A DNA stretch of 64,000 nt from Adiantum capillus-veneris (Eukaryota > Streptophyta > Polypodiopsida > Polypodiales > Pteridaceae): NCBI GenBank assembly GCA_014529385.2, contig CM043943.1, positions 101,307,855-101,371,854 of the forward strand. Direction: 5' to 3'. Below, in pieces: positions 11,697-22,095 of this stretch. How positions within the stretch are numbered: position 1 is the first letter of the stretch; the number at the start of each line of letters is the position of its first letter. Made by a program: the position numbers and the translations under genes. The notes under the pieces were generated by a model, which saw nothing but the letters and a program-made list of their open reading frames with translations, ran no database searches and was not told the origin of the DNA.

Positions 11697-14600
11697 AACA
11701 AGCCGTAGGTCAAATGGATAAAAGAAACGCCCAATATAAAAGTCATTTTTGAAGTCGGGTTGGGTTTTTCTACGGAAAAACGCAAACGGACTTCATAAAC
11801 GGCTTCTACGTCGTAGGTCGAATCCGGTTGCGTTTTTCTATGGAAAAACGCAAACGGACTTCGAAAATGGCTTCTATGCCTACCGAAACCATCCGTAGTC
11901 CATTAGGTAGTCTTAAGGCAATGTCAAGAGCGTGTATGGCAAGCCGTAGGTCAAACGGACAGAAGAAATGTCAAATACACAAGCCGTAGGTCAAATCCGG
12001 TTGTGTTTTTCTACGGAAAAACCCAAACGGTCTTTGGAAACTGATTCTATGCCTACCAAAACCATCCGTAGTCCATAAGATAGTCTTTAGGCAATGTCAA
12101 GAGCGTGTATGGTAAGCTGTAGGTCAAACGGATAGAAGAAACGCTAAATACACAAGCCGTAAGTCAAATCTGATTGCGTTTTTCTACGGAAAAACGTGGA
12201 CGGACTTCGGAAACTGATTCTACGCCTAGCGAAACCATCCGTAGTCCATTAAGTAGTCTTAAGGCAATGTCAAGACCGTGTATGGCAAGCCGTAGGTTAA
12301 ACGGACAGAAGAAACGTCAAATACACAAGCCGTAGGTCAAATCCGGTTTCGTTTTTCTACGAAAAAACGCAAACGGACTTCGGAAATGGCTTCTATGCCT
12401 ACTGAAACCATCCGTAGACGATAAGGTAGTCTTTAGGCAACGTCAAGAGCGCTTATGGCAAGCCGTAGGTCAAACAGATAGAAGAAATGCCAAATACACA
12501 AGTCGTAGGTCAAATCCGGTTACGTTTTTCTACGGAAAAACGCAAACGGACTTCGGAAATGGCTTCTATGTCTACCAAAACCATCCGTAGTTCATTAATT
12601 AGTATTAAATCAATGTCAAGAGCACATATGGCAAGCCGTAGATCAACCGGACAGAAGAAACACCAAATACACAAGCCATAGGTAAAATCCGGTTGCATTT
12701 TTTTACGGAAAAACGCAAACAGACTTCGAAAATGGCTTCTATGCCTACTGCAACCATCCGTAGTTCATTTAGTAGTTTGAAAGCAATGTCAAGAGTGCAT
12801 ATGGCAAGCCGTAGGTCAAACGGATAGAAGAAACACCAAATACACAAGCCGTAGGTCAAATCCGGTTGCGTTTTTCTACGAAAAAACGCAAACGGACTTC
12901 GGAAATGGCTTCTATGCCTACGAAAACCATCCATAGTTCATTTATTAGTCTTAAAGCAATGACAAGAGCGTGTATGGTAAGCCGTAGGTCAATGGATTTG
13001 AATTAACGTCAAATACACAAGTTGTAGGTCAAATCCGGTTGCGTTTTTGTACGGAAAAACGCAAAGGGATTTTTGAAATGGCTTTTATGCGTACTGAAAC
13101 CATCCGTAGTCCATTAGGTAGTCTTAAAGAAACGTCAAGAGTGCATATGGCAATCCGTAGGTCAAACGGATAGAAGAAACGCCAAATACACAAGCCGTAG
13201 GTCAAATCCGATTGCGTTTTTCTACGGAAAAACGCAGACGGACTTCGGAAACTAACTCTATGCCTACCGAAACCAGCCGTAGTCCATTAGGTAGTCTTAA
13301 AGAAATTTCAAGAGTGCATTTTGCAAGCCATAGGTCAAACGGATAGAAGAAACGCCAAATACACAAGCCGTAGGTCAAATCCGGTTACGTTTTTCTACGG
13401 GAAAACGCAAACGGACTTCGAAAATGGCTTCTATGCCTACCAAAACCGTCCGTAGTCCATAAGATAGTCTTTAGGCAATGTCAAGAGCGTGTATGGCAAG
13501 CTGTAGGTCAAACAGATAGAAGAAACGCCAAATACACAAGCCGTAAGACAAATCTGATTGCGTTTTTCTACGAAAAAACGCGGACGGACTTCGGAAACTG
13601 ATTCTACGCCTAGCAAAACCATCCGTAGTCCATTAAGTAGTATTAAGGAAATGTCAAAACCGTGTATGGAAAGCCGTAGGTTAAACGGACAGAAGAAACG
13701 TCAAATACACAAGCCGTAGGTCAAATCCGGTTTCGTTTTTCTACGAAAAAACGCAAACGGACTTCGGAAATGGCTTCTATGCCTACTTAAACCATCCGTA
13801 GACGATAAGGTAGTCTTTAGGCAATGTCAAGAGCGCTTATGGCAAGCCGTAGGTCAAACAGATAGAAGAAATGCCAAATACACAAGCCGTAGGTCGAATC
13901 CGGTTACGTTTTTCTACGGAAAAACGCAAACGGACTTCGAAAATGGCTTCTATGTCTACCAAAACCATCCGTAGTTCATTAATTAGTATTAAATCAATGT
14001 CAAGAGCACATATGGCAAGCCATAGATCAACCGGACAGAAGAAACACCAAATACACAAGCCATAGGTAAAATCCGGTTGCATTTTTCTACGGAAAAACGC
14101 AAACAGATTTCGACAATGGCTTCTATGCCTACTGCAACCATCCGTAGTTCATTTAGTAGTCTTAAAGAAATGTCAAGAGCGCATATGGCAAGCCGTAGGT
14201 CAAACGGATAGAAGAAACACCAAATACACAAGCCGTAGGTCAAATCCGGTTGCGTTTTTCTACGAAAAAACGCAAACGGACTTCGGAAATGGCTTCTATG
14301 CCTACGAAAACCATCCATAGTTCATTTAGTAGTCTTAAATCAATGACAAGAGTGTGTATGGTAAGCCGTAGGTCAATGGATTTGAATTAACGTCAAATAC
14401 ACAAGTCGTAGGTCAAATCCGATTGCGTTTTTGTACGGAAAAACGCAAAGGGATTTCGGAAATGGCTTTTATGCGTACTGAAACCATCCGTAGTCCATTA
14501 GGTAGTCTTAAAGCAATGTCAAGAGTGCATATGGCAATCCGTAGGTTAAACGGATAGAAGAAATGCCAAATACACAAGCCGTAGGTCAAATCCGATTGCG

Positions 14601-16294
14601 TTTTTCTACGGAAAAACGCAGACGGACTTCAGAAACTAATTCTATGCCTACCGAAACCAGCCGTAGTCCATTAGGTAGTCTTAAAGAAATGTCAAGAGTG
14701 TATTTTGCAAGCCATAGGTCAAACGGATAGAAGAAACGCCAAATACACAAGCCGTAGGTCAAATCCGGTTGCGTTTTTCTACGAGAAAACGCAAACGGAC
14801 TTTGAAAATGGCTTCTATGCCTACCGCAACCATCCGTAGTTCATTTAGTAGTCTTAAAGCAATGTCAAGAGCGCATATGGAAAGCCGTAGGTCAAACGGA
14901 TAGAAGAAACACCAAATACACAAGCCGTAGGTCAAATCCGGTTGCGTTTTTCTACGAAAAAACGCAAACGGACTTCGGAAATGGCTTCTATGCCTACGAA
15001 AACCATCCATAGTTCATTTAGTAGTCTTAAAGCAATGACAAGAGCGTGTATGGTAAGCCGTAGGTCAATGGATTTGAATTAACGTCAAATACACAAGTTG
15101 TAGGTCAAATCCGGTTGCGTTTTTGTACGGAAAAACGCAAAGGTATTTCGGAAATGGCTTTTATGCGTACTGAAACCATCCGTAGTCCATTAGGTAGTCT
15201 TAAAGCAATGTCAAGAGTGCATATGGAAATCCGTAGGTCAAACGGATAGAAGAAACGCCAAATACACAAGCCGTAGGTCAAATCCGATTGCGTTTTTCTA
15301 CGGAAAAACGCAGACGGACTTCGGAAACTAACTCTATGCCTACCGAAACCAGCCGTAGTCCATTAGGTAGTCTTAAAGAAATATCAAGAGCGCATTTTGC
15401 AAGCCATAGGTCAAACGGATAGAAGAAACGCCAAATACACAAGCCGTAGGTCAAATCCGGTTACGTTTTTCTACGGGAAAACGCAAACGGACTTCGAAAA
15501 TGGCTTCTATGCCTACAAAAACCATCCATAGATGATTAGGTAGTCTTTAGGCAATGTCAAGAGCGTGTATGGCAAGCCGTAGGTCAAACGAATAGAAGAA
15601 ACGCTAAATACACAAGCCGTAAGTCAAATCCGATTGTGTTTTTCTATGAAAAAACGCGGACGAACTTCGGAAACTGATTCTATGCCTACCGAAACTATCC
15701 GTAGTCCATTAAGTAGTCTTAAGGAAATTTCCAGACCGTGTATGGTAAGCGTAGGTTAAACGGACAGAAGAAACATCAAATATACAAGCCGTAGGTCAAA
15801 TCCGGTTGCGTTTTTCTTTGAAAAAACGCAAACAGACTTCGGAAATGGCTTCCATGCCTACTGAAACTATCCGTAGACGATTAGGTAGTCTTTAGGCAAT
15901 GTCAAGAGCGCGTATGGAAAGCCGTAGGTCAAATGGATAGAAGAAACGCCAAATACACAAGCCGTAGGTCAAATCCGGTTGCGTTTTTCTACGGGAAAAT
16001 GCAAACGGACTTCGGAAATGGCTTCTATGCCTACCGAAACCATCCGTAGTTCATTAAGTAGTCTTAAAGCAATGTCAAGAGAGCATATGGCAAGCCGTAG
16101 GTCCAACAGATAGAAGAAACGCCAAATACACAAGCCGTACGTCAAATCCGGTTGCGTTTTTCTACAGAAAAATGCAAACGGACTTCGAAAATGGCTTCTA
16201 TGCCTACTGAAACCATCCGTAGTTCATTTAGTAGTCTTAAAGCAATGTCAAGAGCACGTATGACAAGCCGTAGGTCAAAAAGATAGAAGAAACG
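11697..16294. repeat. 173-bp tandem repeat array (about 26 copies) inside CACTA
   Basis: The phrase AAGCCGTAGGTCAAA...AGAAGAAACGCCAAATACAC recurs with a period of exactly 173 bp. From 11941 to 16265 there are 25 units with one net base lost (at about 15749). Each unit holds two copies of AAGCCGTAGGTC about 44 bp apart and a palindrome GCGTTTTT-CTACGG-AAAAACGC. Variant monomers recur at 1384 bp (8 units; 12487 versus 13871) and 692 bp (4 units; 14318 versus 15010), so the array has higher-order structure. The first unit carries a 68-bp partial duplication. Short ORFs within it are not genes. Confidence 0.95.
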
Positions 16295-16909
16295 ATTAGT
16301 TTCATGCAAAAGAGCAGGGCTAGTGCCAGAGACACGAATGAGAGCACTAGGAACCTAGATTACTGTGGTCTTGTGTCAGATATCCTGAAAGTAAGCTTTA
16401 AGCGGTTTGAGATGTTTTTGTTGGATGTGAAGTGATTCAAGGTGATTACTTCTGGTCGCAATGCAACGGTATGTAGAAATGGAAACAAACTTGTGCAAAT
16501 AGATTCTACAAAGGTTTGGACAGATGCAAGCGACACATTTGCTCTCCTCGAACATTGTGAGCAAGTGGTCTTTGTACCGGACCCTCGAGAGCGACAGTGG
16601 TGGTTTGTGGTTCAGGTTGCTCCAAGAAATAAACAAGTATTTGAAGGGCAAGATCTCCTGGAGGAAAGTCAGTCAAACAACGTCCATACTACTATGACAT
16701 TAGATGAGATGGACGAAGGTATGGCAGAGGAAGCTGACAGATATACGAGGGATGACGCAGACAAGCCAGAATTGACAGTTGTAGATGAAGATGCAATGGA
16801 TGAAGACAATCTGCCAGAACAAGTTGGGACAGAGTTATGTTTGCAATTAGAGATAGACGATGAAGTGGTGCAAGATCTTATCGATGATGCCTCACTCGTC
16901 GAGGCCTAG
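16295..16909 (+). pseudogene. CACTA TNP2-like transposase, C-terminal DUF4216 part
   Basis: Plus-strand coding begins within a few bases of the end of the tandem array (SFMQKSRASARDTNESTRN) and continues LDYCGLVSDILKVSFKRFEM. A TGA stands where Trp is expected before FKVITSGRNATVC. The frame continues VWTDASDTFALLEHCEQVVF and VPDPRERQWWFVVQVAPR, the typical end of the plant En/Spm DUF4216 domain, then an acidic tail ending at 16909. The DDE catalytic part is absent, so no transposase can be made. The family assignment rests on these motifs plus the CACTA ends. Confidence 0.85.
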
Positions 16910-18150
16910 GCCTGTAAGTGTTTGTGTGAAGACATTGATTTAAAATTATGCTTAAAGTTTATTTAAACAATTGTGTTCTGACACTTTATTTTACTTTCTT
17001 TGTGCAGGACTTTAGTATGGCAGACCAGTTTCCAGATCCCGCTTCTATGAGTACAGATGTATTCATGGGCTTCGTTACATGGATGACGCCTGCTCAGATG
17101 GCAGAGGCTTCTCAGTACTAGGTAGCCACAGACACGGGTACTACGCCTCCGGGCTTCACACCCGAGAGTCCGACGCCTAGGGGGGGGACACCTATGGGGG
17201 GGGGGGGGGGACGCCTATGGATACGAAGCCTGCTTCTCCCATCACGGCTGCTTCGACACCTAGGGGTGGGCAGAGGCGGGTACGTCCTCATCTCCACAGC
17301 ACAGGCGCACTCACCGATCTCGGCGATCGTCAGGTGGAGGTGGTGGTTGCTGCGGAGGAGGGTCCAGAGATGATTCAACCCCTCCTCGCTTAAGACCCCC
17401 GTCCTACCAAGGCACACCTCTCGACACACCTCTTGGCACACCTCGGACACCTTGGGGGGCACACGATCCTAGTGCCTCCAAGCTCTATACTGTACGGCCA
17501 GATGGTTCTGTTGACATGGATAGAGTCGGGACTGAGATGAGACAGTGGATTCGCCAGCTCGCGGAGCTACAGTTTTCGACCAGCATTCTTGACGTCTTGG
17601 GATCAGCAGGAAAAGGACAAAGTCACTTACATAGTGGAGACCATCCTGAGAGAGTACCAGTCTGCTCCAGGTTCTGACGTTGTTCTGAGGAGGTGGATCA
17701 AGGGTATTGCATGGGACACCGTGAAACATCGACGAGATGCAGCTCGGAAGGCTTTCAGGACCGGCTCGTCGAAGCCTTCGGGCATCCCACACGAGATGTA
17801 GCTGCAGATCAGGGAGGATGAGAAGACAGCAGCGTGAGGCCACGCAGATACGACAGACGACCAGGGGGACATCTCATCTTGGCAGCGGAGGCTTCGACAC
17901 CTTTCGCTATGAGTTTGTGAGTTTCTAATCCAATCTTAACTATGGCGTTTCTTAAAACGCGATGAATCATGTATTCTTATTACTCTGATTTTTGTATAAA
18001 CACAAAATCTTGCGATGCATCGAGTCCCGACATGTCAGGAGGAGTCAAATGGATATCGCAGAGGTATCTATGAAGTATTGAATGATCTTGATGCTTCAGG
18101 AGAGCCCGTAGACAGGGCGGCCTTACAGTCTCGCTGATCGCTTGAGGGTA
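16910..18150 (+). pseudogene. CACTA second ORF, plant transposase (Ptta/En/Spm)-like relic
   Basis: GTAAGT at about 16914 and TTGTGCAG at about 17007 look like an intron; coding resumes as DFSMADQFPDPASMSTD. A Gly/Pro/Thr-rich stretch with a G run (17196-17210) follows, then LTSWDQQEKDKVTYIVETIL and RRWIKGIAWDTVKHRRDAAR. The latter resembles the DNA-binding domain of TNPA/transposase_24-type proteins. A further exon-like piece (RVPTCQEESNGYRRGIYEV at 18020-18080) is possible. Stops at 17118, 17390 and near 17800 break it. The identification is by neighbourhood and general pattern rather than a sharp motif. Confidence 0.55.
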
Positions 18151-18844
18151 GACGTTAATATGTGTGAGTTGATTTAATTAAGTAAGTATATGTGAAGTAA
18201 TATCAATACTAATTTTGTGAGTTGTCCTATGTGCAGGTTGTGACGCCTAGTCATCAATGGACCGGATTTCATATATATGCTTTGTGAGACACAGACACGC
18301 TTCTGTGTCTCCTTTTGTATAGACATATATATATAGTTATGATTATTGTTGAGACAGTTATTGTTTTCCTGACCCTGATGGTTATTGTCATTGTCATTGT
18401 ATAGACATGGTTATTTCTCCTATTCTTGTATAGACATATATAGTTATGGTTCAGGTTTTGTTTATGGTTATGTTTAACTTTTTGGTTATGCTTATGGTTA
18501 TTGTTAATTTTATTTCTGGTTATGATCAAAGTGGTTATATTTTTCGGTTATTGTTTTAAGTTATGGTTATGGTTCGTTATGGTCATTGGCCTTAAATCTC
18601 ATGTGAGATCCTACATGGATAGCATGTAGGAGGCGTATACATGATTTTTTTTTTTTGAAAAGTTTATGTAAAAACGAAGGGAACTCTGCCGAAATTTCTG
18701 CGGAAGCAGGGTTGATTTTGGTGCTGCTCGCTTTATTGGGTAGAGGGCAGGAATTCTGGCTGTGGGTGGTGGCTGTGTCCATCTTTTCACTGGGCACAGG
18801 CCAGGCTACCTGCCCTCTGGCCAAGAATTGTTTTTTCTGTTATG
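18151..18844. other. CACTA 3' region, no gene
   Basis: A run of GGTTATGGTTATTGTTA-like sequence (18320-18590) and an A/T-rich stretch. It looks like a 3' UTR and spacer up to the right end. The minus-strand Asn/His-rich ORF at 18269-18529 is a translation of this simple sequence. Confidence 0.65.
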
Positions 18845-18991
18845 GTCATCAATATCTGGGTCGCTATTTACGTCGATATCGGCATTGCAAATAAAGCCTT
18901 TCCACGCAGATATCGACAGGTTCACAGGGATGTTTTCTATTGACGCAGTGCGTCGATATATGCGTCGATGACAGATTTTTTTGTTGTAGTG
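18845..18991 (-). repeat. CACTA right terminal and subterminal repeats
   Basis: Inverted counterparts of the left-end motifs: ACGTCGATATCGGC, GCAGATATCGACAGG, GCGTCGATATATGCGTCG, then TTTGTTGTAGTG. The end is complete. Confidence 0.82.
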
Positions 18992-19081
18992 ATGATGGCT
19001 TCTCCTCATACTGGGGGCCTTACAAATGTTCTTTTTTACCACATAAAATTACAAGGGGTAAACCAGGATCCATACTTAACA
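18992..19081 (-). repeat. copia A 5' LTR, outer part beyond the CACTA insertion
   Basis: Matches 5940-6032 almost base for base (GGCTTCTCCTCAT, CTTTTTTACCACATAAAATT). This shows that the block 10639-18991 was inserted into a pre-existing LTR. Confidence 0.88.
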
Positions 19082-19102
19082 TTCTAGAGGTATCTTGATA
19101 GA

Positions 19103-20285
19103 TCACACCAAGTGGGATGCCAACAACACTTTTGGATGGTCAGGATGTATGTAATAAACATCCTTGGTACCACCAACTAGCCCATAGTAGTAGCCCTCAA
19201 CCAAATAGGAATTTGGAAAAATACAGTTGTCCCAAGAATCTCTTAGAGCTCGTGTTGTTTTGAATTTGTCCTTTGAGCACCTGAAGAGGTAGAAGTCACT
19301 GCCCTCTTTGTTTTTATTTGTGGCAAAGTTGTCACCTACACACAAAGCATCAATAATTGCATCATGATGTCCACCATACATATGAAAATTTGATCTTTAT
19401 CATCACTTGACTGATCACTTTCTTGATCACTACCGTCCAAGGGTTCCATGGTGATGTACTACCAGTTTTTGATGTGTATGTTATTAAGGTAGTTCCTCCA
19501 ACATTGCGACATAAAAAACTGGAAAAAACATGAGAGAGATCTATAGTGAACTGCACGCTTGTCCTTACTAAAGTCTCCGTTCACACGATGTAGTGAGTAA
19601 GAGCCTTCCACTCACTTACAATTCCATTTCCTCTCCCTCGTCACATCAACCGCTTTGACGTCCCAAAAAGTATGAGACACCTTTGACTAGGTGTTTTCAT
19701 CATAAAATTTATGTTACAAGAAACTAACCACATCCTTGCCACACTTCGTGTGCCATGCTTCAGGTTCCAATTGCTCATGTGTCAAAGCCTTTTGAAAATT
19801 GCATTGGCCCCATCATGCTCTCCTTTGCCATGCCCCGATGCAAAGAAACTCCATAGCATCTCAATGTCAAACAAAGAGTAGTACCTAGATCAATGTCACG
19901 TCTCAAAGGATAGGGAAAAAAAATTGAAATCATGTTCAAGAGATCAAAGAATTTAGAATACCTTTACACAAAGCAAAATGACCTAGATGCCTTGAATTGA
20001 GCAACACATCCATCTGACTAGACCCAATCCCACTTCAAGGAGTTGAATCCTTGCTCTTGTATCCACACACTATGCAATTGCATGCAATGTTGCACAAACA
20101 ATGTGTCTTGCTCTTTCTAATCAGAGATGTAAAATTGTATATACTTTAACACCCTGACAACCTCGTCTCAAACATAGGTGATGTGCACCAAGATTGTGAC
20201 TTGTGATGCATTAATTGGATTTACTTTTTCTCCTTGAATGAGTAATTATTACGAAAGTCTACAATAGAGACTACCACGTCTCTAT
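19103..20285 (-). pseudogene. Relic of a DDE transposase of unassigned family
   Basis: Read leftwards from about 20285: VSIVDFRNNYSFKEKK with the first candidate Asp; IQLMHHKS then QVTILVHITY after a frameshift; EQDTLFVQHCMQLHSVWIQE; a TAG, then SDGCVAQFKASRSFCFV with the second Asp. After an intron-like break come LWSFFASGHGKGEHDGANAI with the candidate Glu and ALTHEQLEPEAWHTKCGKDV, then a C-terminal part with DNFATNKNKEGSDFYLFRCS. Spacing and order (D...D...E) fit a DDE transposase, and the SDGC..QFK and HGKGEHDGA motifs recall a family I have seen in diverse eukaryotes but cannot name. It carries many stops and three or more frameshifts. It directly abuts the outer end of the copia A LTR (19081). 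Confidence 0.7.
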
Positions 20286-21544
20286 GAAACCTTTGAATGC
20301 ATTCTTTGAATTACTAAAACTTCCACTTGGCAATAAAGTTGTGTCTGATGTAGGTGGTTAGATTCTTTTGCACATCTCATTTTCTTGATGTGTGAATATT
20401 GCATTTGGAATCTCCTATAAAGTTTCGCCTGTCCAATGACAAGCAAATCTCATCAAAACCTGTAGTGAAGAAAAAGTTAAAGTCATTGCAACTTGAACAT
20501 GCTACCTAGCATGGTACTTTTCTAAACCTTTTGTTATGTACTAAAGTACTTAAGACACTAAAAATGGTTTTTTTGCAAAGTACCTAAGTCCCTGAAATTG
20601 ATACTTTAATAAGTACCTCAAAGAGTACATCTAAGGTACCTATATACCTAGAGTTTGTATTTTGGAAGTACGTGTTGGTCTCATGATAGATTCCACCTCA
20701 TCTCAAGGTACTTTTGAATATTTCAAGTATCCCAAGAGAGCCCATGAGTATGTATTTTCATGGATGTAAAGGATCTATGAGTTTACAATGGTGGTTTTGA
20801 ACCACCATTAGGAGGACCCTAATAGAACTTATGAGTTTACATTGGTGCTTTTGAGCACCAACCACTTTGCCATGGTAGTATTAATAGCATCTACATGTTC
20901 AAGAATACCCTAATAGAACTTATGAGTTTATATTGGTGCTTTTGAGCACCAAAACTACTTTGTCATGGTAGTACTACTAGAATCTACATGTAGGTACTGT
21001 AGGTAACCTTCAAGCTAATATACTTCTACAAGGTACATGAAGCAAAATTGGTAGTGTTGAAGTACCTAGTCTATGCACTTTGGCCTAATGCACCCTTTGT
21101 TTCTTTTATGTATACTTGAAGTACTTGTTTGACCTCATGCTAGCTTCTACCCAGGGTGAAGGTATTCTTCATGTTTCCAAGTATTTAAGAAGATTCATGA
21201 GTATATACTGGTGAAGAGTTCGTATATACTATACCTATGGTGCTTGAAATGGTGATAGTAAACTATATTAGAGTTTATATTGGTGCTCTAAGAGTACCAA
21301 AAGATTTCCTTTTGGAGTGTACACACCTCTGGGGCTTCAAAGTCATTATTATACCTGATGTAACACTATACATATGTAGTAGCTACCTATATGCATGGTA
21401 CCTATACTAGAGCATGCAAGAAAAATAAATAACTCGAGCACTTTGGGAGCATACCTCTGACTCACCAAGCAAATTTATTGGATGCTTTATGTAAGACTTT
21501 TGCCCCTAAAATTTTTGGCACACATGATTTTTGTTTGGAGACCC
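20286..21544. other. No gene; duplicated segments with small hairpins
   Basis: No ORF of interest. A roughly 91-bp unit (CCCTAATAGAACTTATGAGTTTA...) is tandemly duplicated at 20816-20990. Four short hairpins of common design lie at 20787-20809, 20842-20861, 20933-20952 and 21280-21300, each following GAGTTTA. Words such as AAGTACCT and AGGTACC recur across the region. Confidence 0.75.
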
Positions 21545-22095
21545 TCACGTCTCCGTTGCCTGATTTTGAAGTAAATTTTTCATCCTTGTCACACTGACTA
21601 TTCTTTTAGGGATTCTGTGTAATCGAAAGATCTCTTTGATAAATAAACGGCTTATGTCTGATGCAGTGGAAGTTGTTTTCACAGGCATCAAATGAGACAC
21701 TTTAGTCAGCATGTCCACTGCCACCATAATGGAGTCGTAACCCCCTTGAACGATAGGAAGGTCGGTTACAAAGTCCCTACTAATGAGTTCCCACTTCATT
21801 TGAGTAATTTCAAGAGGTTGAAGTTTTCCTGGCATCATTACTTGTTCAGCCTTAATCCTTTAACAGGAAAGACATTGTTTGATGTAGCAAAGTATATCCC
21901 CTTTCATTCCTGGCCAAAAATAGCTTTTCCTTATGGAATTAAGGGTCTTTGCATAGCAAGGATGGCCGACAAGACTGGAGCGTTGTGTCCTTCAGAAAAT
22001 ATTAACTCCTTTAATGTTGGATTCTTAGGAATGTAAAGCCGGTACTTATAATAGAGAAGCCCATCTTCCTGTTGGGCTTCATCAATAACCTGTTG
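21545..22095 (-). pseudogene. Chromovirus-like Ty3 integrase fragment
   Basis: Read leftwards: linker QQEDGLLYYKYRLYIPKN, zinc finger (IFSEGHNAPV, then SYFWPGMKGDILCYIKQCLS with CxxC partly lost), MMPGKLQPLEITQMKWELIS, and the integrase core RDFVTDLPIVQGGYDSIMVA with the first Asp (family form SMDF). It continues MLTKVSHLMPVKTTSTASDI and EIFRLHRIPKRIVS, where the second Asp motif is frameshifted. It ends abruptly near 21580. Its motifs differ from those of the neighbouring Ty3 B integrase, so it belongs to a second element joined to it near 22090. Confidence 0.85.

Larger units (their letters stand above)
10639..18991 (+). mobile_element. CACTA (En/Spm) DNA transposon, 8353 bp, internally remodelled
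   Basis: Left end CACTACAACATAA and right end TTTGTTGTAGTG form the terminal inverted repeat, with the diagnostic CACTA start. The flanking trinucleotides are ACG (10636-10638) and ATG (18992-18994), a 3-bp target duplication with one CpG-type change. The empty site is preserved in the other copia LTR near 5945 (GCACAATGGC). Subterminal repeats of TATATCGACG type occur at both ends. A TNP2-type transposase tail and a second coding relic lie on the plus strand. Most of the transposase is missing and a 4.6-kb tandem array occupies that space. Confidence 0.92.
5587..19081 (-). mobile_element. Ty1/copia relic A, 5' LTR split by a CACTA transposon
   Basis: Minus-strand copia element with order gag, protease, integrase, RT, RNase H (6093-9926), PBS at 9987-9997, polypurine tract at 6034-6043, left LTR 5587-6032 and right LTR 10000-10638 plus 18992-19081. 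The integrase-before-RT order defines Ty1/copia. All reading frames are broken. The two LTRs differ strongly over most of their length, so a simple LTR-divergence age cannot be taken. Confidence 0.88.

Noticed and set aside
12487-15010. Repeated ORFs of 61-109 codons on both strands (Arg/Phe-rich or Ser-rich)
   Set aside because: They are translations of the 173-bp tandem repeat and recur only because the DNA repeats at 692 and 1384 bp.
11697-16294. Array read as a chromosomal centromere satellite
   Set aside because: It lies strictly inside a transposon with intact ends and target duplication, so a centromeric location cannot be claimed from this sequence.
11697-16294. Regular repeats with palindromes as a CRISPR array
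   Set aside because: Units are 173 bp without distinct repeat/spacer partition, and the genome is eukaryotic.
18269-18590. GGTTATGGTTA-like repeats as an interstitial telomere and an Asn/His-rich ORF
   Set aside because: The units are irregular and do not match TTTAGGG or TTAGGG. It is simple sequence in the CACTA 3' region.
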